Shown here piece by piece: positions 6,004 to 7,923 of a stretch of 7,923 nt of DNA. Origin of the DNA: Planctomycetaceae bacterium (lineage in GTDB: Bacteria > Planctomycetota > Planctomycetia > Pirellulales > Thermoguttaceae). The notes below the pieces were generated by a model. It saw nothing but the letters and a program-made list of their open reading frames with translations. It was not told the DNA's origin and made no database searches. Position numbers and translations under genes: made by a program. Position 1 is the stretch's first letter. Every line of letters begins with the position of its first letter. The DNA lies in assembly GCA_031261125.1 (NCBI GenBank), contig JAISJZ010000122.1, forward strand, positions 1-7,923. The letters run 5' to 3'.

Positions 6004-7923
6004 AAACAGTCAATTTATATGCCGTAATGCCCTGCGGGTCAGCAACGAGCAAACCGTTATTCAAAACTGCCAATCCGCTTAAAAAACGTCCGAACGCAAA
6101 CTCGTCCAGCAGTGTTCCTTTCCGGTCGAAAACAAATACCGTTCCATCCGGCAGCGGCACAAGTATCTCCGCTGCCGCGTCGCCGAGCAAATCGCCGATG
6201 ATAATCTGGTCAATCGGCTTTTGATATTCCCCCGACGGCAAACGGTGTTCCCACTGCGTTTTACCATTAAAATCCAAACCGGCAATACGGACATCGCTGC
6301 CGTCCCGGTCGGAATGAATTGCATAAATACCGCCCTCACTGCCGGAAACGGCGAACCATAAAATTTCCCGTTCTCCGGCAAACGGCAGCGCACCGAGCCG
6401 TTGTCCGTGTACATCGGATTTCAACAGCAAACTCTGTTTCTCCTGAACGCTTAACACCAGAATTTCCTGTTTCCCGTCCTGTATGTAAGAATGAACAAGA
6501 AACGGCGCACGCACCGAGTTGTCCCGCCAAAGTTCCGTACCGTCCGGTGCCGTCAACCGCAGAACATCGCTGCCGGTATTGTCCAAAGAAAGTTGACCGG
6601 TCAGTACCGCAAGCGTTCCGTTGGAAAATTTTACGAATTGAAAATCCGATACCACGGTCTGTTTCACGGGTTTCAATTCTTTCGGTGCCGTTTGCGGAAC
6701 CGGTACAAATTGCGAATCAAACAAATGAACCGTTTGTCCGCTTACCGATGAAACGCCGACGTACTGTTTGCCGGTACCGTCGGCAGCAGTACGGATACGG
6801 GTCAGCAGTTCATCGTTTTGCAAACCCTTCGGCTGAATCTTCTGAACGATTTTTCCGGCAGCGTCAATTTGCGCCAGCAAGTTTCCTTCGCACGGAACAA
6901 GAATATCCTGTTGATTCTTTTGCGGAACAACCGTGATGTTTTCGATACCGAGCAGCGGAAGATTCCATTGTTCGTTCAGTCGAAACGTTTTCGGCATCTT
7001 CGCCGGTGCGGGCGTTGCGTCGGCAGGTTCAGGCAGCGGCGGCAGAGCATAATAACCGTTTTCCCTCATTGTTTTGAGTTGCTGCCGGTGTTCTTCCTGA
7101 CGCTGCGCCGAAAGTTCGGGGGCATCAGACGGCAAAAACTCGGAGACCTGCCGGGCGTTTTTCGGTTGTTCCATTTGAAACGATTCCGGCTCAATATACC
7201 GGTCGAAATCGGCATCCGGCATATCAATTCGGATAAGGCGGACACTTTCCACGCCCGGTGGAACGGCAAGTCCTTCGACAAGGTAGTCGAACCGCAGCAA
7301 AGCGTGATTGTTTCGGGCAATGTAAAGAATCCGGCTGCCGCCGGAATGACTCACTTTAATCAGGTCGCAAAGTGTTTCGCCGACTTTTTGCGGTTCTAGC
7401 AGTTCGGCGGTTGCCCCGTCCGGCAACAGCGTTTTCAACGGGTCATCCGCCAGCAGCAAAATCAGTTGCGGCGGAAAACGCATCAGCGTTTCAGGAAACC
7501 CCAGCGTCATCGCTTGTGCCAGATATAAATCGCTGAAAACTGTGTCCAATGTCCAACGTTCCGGCGTGCGGAAGAACAGCACTTGTTCCGGCATCGCCCG
7601 AATTTGAGCAAAGCAATTTTCTCCGTCGGAAACGAGTTTGCCGTCGCTCACTTCGAGACGAAGTTTTCCCGGACGTTCAAATGCAACGGTACAAGCCCAG
7701 CGCGGCGGCTTTTCCGCCGGGTCGTTCATCGTTCCGACGAACTGAACTTCGCCCCGGTCAGAGTACGTCCGGGCATCTTGATATACGGCAGCCGTTTTTC
7801 GGAGAAGTTGTTCCGCCGTCGGCTTTTCCGGTTCGGCAGCGGAAAGTCCGTTTGAATGCTGTACCGGCTGCTGCTTTTCCGGCGGCGCACCCCGACCGCA
7901 GCCCGTTATGACTAAAAAAACGG
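5960..7923 (-). CDS. Probable lipoprotein: LolA-like region plus C-terminal beta-propeller, 5' end missing
   Basis: The - strand frame ends at TGA (complement of 5960-5962) and stays open to the window edge, giving 653 visible residues. The first visible residues are VFLVITGC, a lipobox whose Cys is the complement of 7898-7900. The start codon is therefore probably only about 10-15 codons beyond the window. After the Cys come a Pro/Glu/Gln-rich spacer (about 7825-7895) and a region (about 7150-7820) resembling LolA-like or DUF2092-type folds: QLLRKTAAVYQDARTYSD, then RPGKLRLEVSDGKLVSDGEN and a DLIKV/ILYIARNNHALLRFDY strand pair. A charged, Pro/Ala-rich linker follows (about 7005-7140). The C-terminal part (about 5985-7000) holds repeats of FG-GAP/PQQ-propeller style, such as DILVPCEGNLLAQIDAAGKI, DGTELWRD, FNGKTQWEH and AAEILVPLPDGTVFVFDRKG. 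It is presumably anchored in a membrane facing the periplasm. I cannot name its function. The tail of about 13 residues is low-complexity and overlaps the kinase gene. Confidence 0.78.
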   Translation of the reverse strand, partial: VFLVITGCGRGAPPEKQQPVQHSNGLSAAEPEKPTAEQLLRKTAAVYQDARTYSDRGEVQFVGTMNDPAEKPPRWACTVAFERPGKLRLEVSDGKLVSDGENCFAQIRAMPEQVLFFRTPERWTLDTVFSDLYLAQAMTLGFPETLMRFPPQLILLLADDPLKTLLPDGATAELLEPQKVGETLCDLIKVSHSGGSRILYIARNNHALLRFDYLVEGLAVPPGVESVRLIRIDMPDADFDRYIEPESFQMEQPKNARQVSEFLPSDAPELSAQRQEEHRQQLKTMRENGYYALPPLPEPADATPAPAKMPKTFRLNEQWNLPLLGIENITVVPQKNQQDILVPCEGNLLAQIDAAGKIVQKIQPKGLQNDELLTRIRTAADGTGKQYVGVSSVSGQTVHLFDSQFVPVPQTAPKELKPVKQTVVSDFQFVKFSNGTLAVLTGQLSLDNTGSDVLRLTAPDGTELWRDNSVRAPFLVHSYIQDGKQEILVLSVQEKQSLLLKSDVHGQRLGALPFAGEREILWFAVSGSEGGIYAIHSDRDGSDVRIAGLDFNGKTQWEHRLPSGEYQKPIDQIIIGDLLGDAAAEILVPLPDGTVFVFDRKGTLLDEFAFGRFLSGLAVLNNGLLVADPQGITAYKLTVSTPPDSSASDAGAF

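Noticed and set aside
6319..6936. 205-codon frame on the + strand opposite the lipoprotein gene
   Set aside because: The product is very Arg-rich with no recognisable motif, and it mirrors a convincing propeller on the other strand. It is an antisense shadow.
6818..7399. 193-codon frame on the + strand
   Set aside because: It is antisense to the lipoprotein coding region, has Arg/Phe-rich composition typical of a shadow frame, and shows no domain.
7703..7717. GGCGG-CTTTT-CCGCC hairpin in the lipoprotein gene
   Set aside because: It is a 5-bp stem inside coding sequence for EKPPR and is explained by Pro and Ala/Gly codons. Similar CTTTTCC runs nearby come from repeated Glu-Lys-Pro residues.
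7727..7729. ATG at the complement of 7727-7729 as the start of the lipoprotein gene
   Set aside because: The frame is open upstream to the window edge and encodes a lipobox and plausible domain sequence, so this Met is internal.

Overview
The window carries four tightly packed genes on the + strand followed by one convergent gene on the - strand. There is no stretch of non-coding DNA longer than about 25 bases. No tRNA, rRNA, CRISPR array, insertion sequence or phage gene is visible. The proteins and the near absence of Shine-Dalgarno sites suggest a bacterium of the Planctomycetes-Verrucomicrobia-Lentisphaerae group, most likely a planctomycete of intermediate GC. This is an inference from gene style: an OleC-type ligase, a large Cache hybrid kinase, and a lipoprotein fusing a LolA-like part to a propeller. 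It is not based on a database match.

Layout: (1) 1-1155, 3' two thirds of an OleC-type AMP-forming acyl ligase / beta-lactone synthetase, whose start lies before the window. (2) 1181-1621, a FabZ-type 3-hydroxyacyl-ACP dehydratase. (3) 1635-3437, complete bacterial-type prolyl-tRNA synthetase with an editing domain. (4) 3448-6003, a membrane-bound Cache-HAMP hybrid histidine kinase with a C-terminal receiver domain. (5) 5960-7923 on the - strand, a probable lipoprotein with an N-terminal LolA-like region and a C-terminal beta-propeller, whose first few codons lie beyond the window.

Genes 1-4 are separated by 25, 13 and 10 bases and are probably co-transcribed. The first two fit together chemically: OleC acts on 2-alkyl-3-hydroxy acids and FabZ on 3-hydroxyacyl-ACP, so this is probably the tail of a fatty-acid or long-chain-olefin locus that continues upstream. 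proS is housekeeping. The kinase probably senses an extracytoplasmic ligand and passes phosphate to a partner not present here. The kinase and lipoprotein genes converge and share 44 bases.

The most unusual signal is a pair of short palindromes. One sits on the oleC stop codon and the oleC-fabZ gap. The other lies in frame inside the proS editing domain. Both have the same 7-base left flank (ACGTTAG) exactly 10 bases before the palindrome centre and a GC-AA/TT-GC core, but their arms differ. This looks like a small palindromic element able to live inside genes, though two copies are thin evidence. I see no clear new defence or mobile system in the window.
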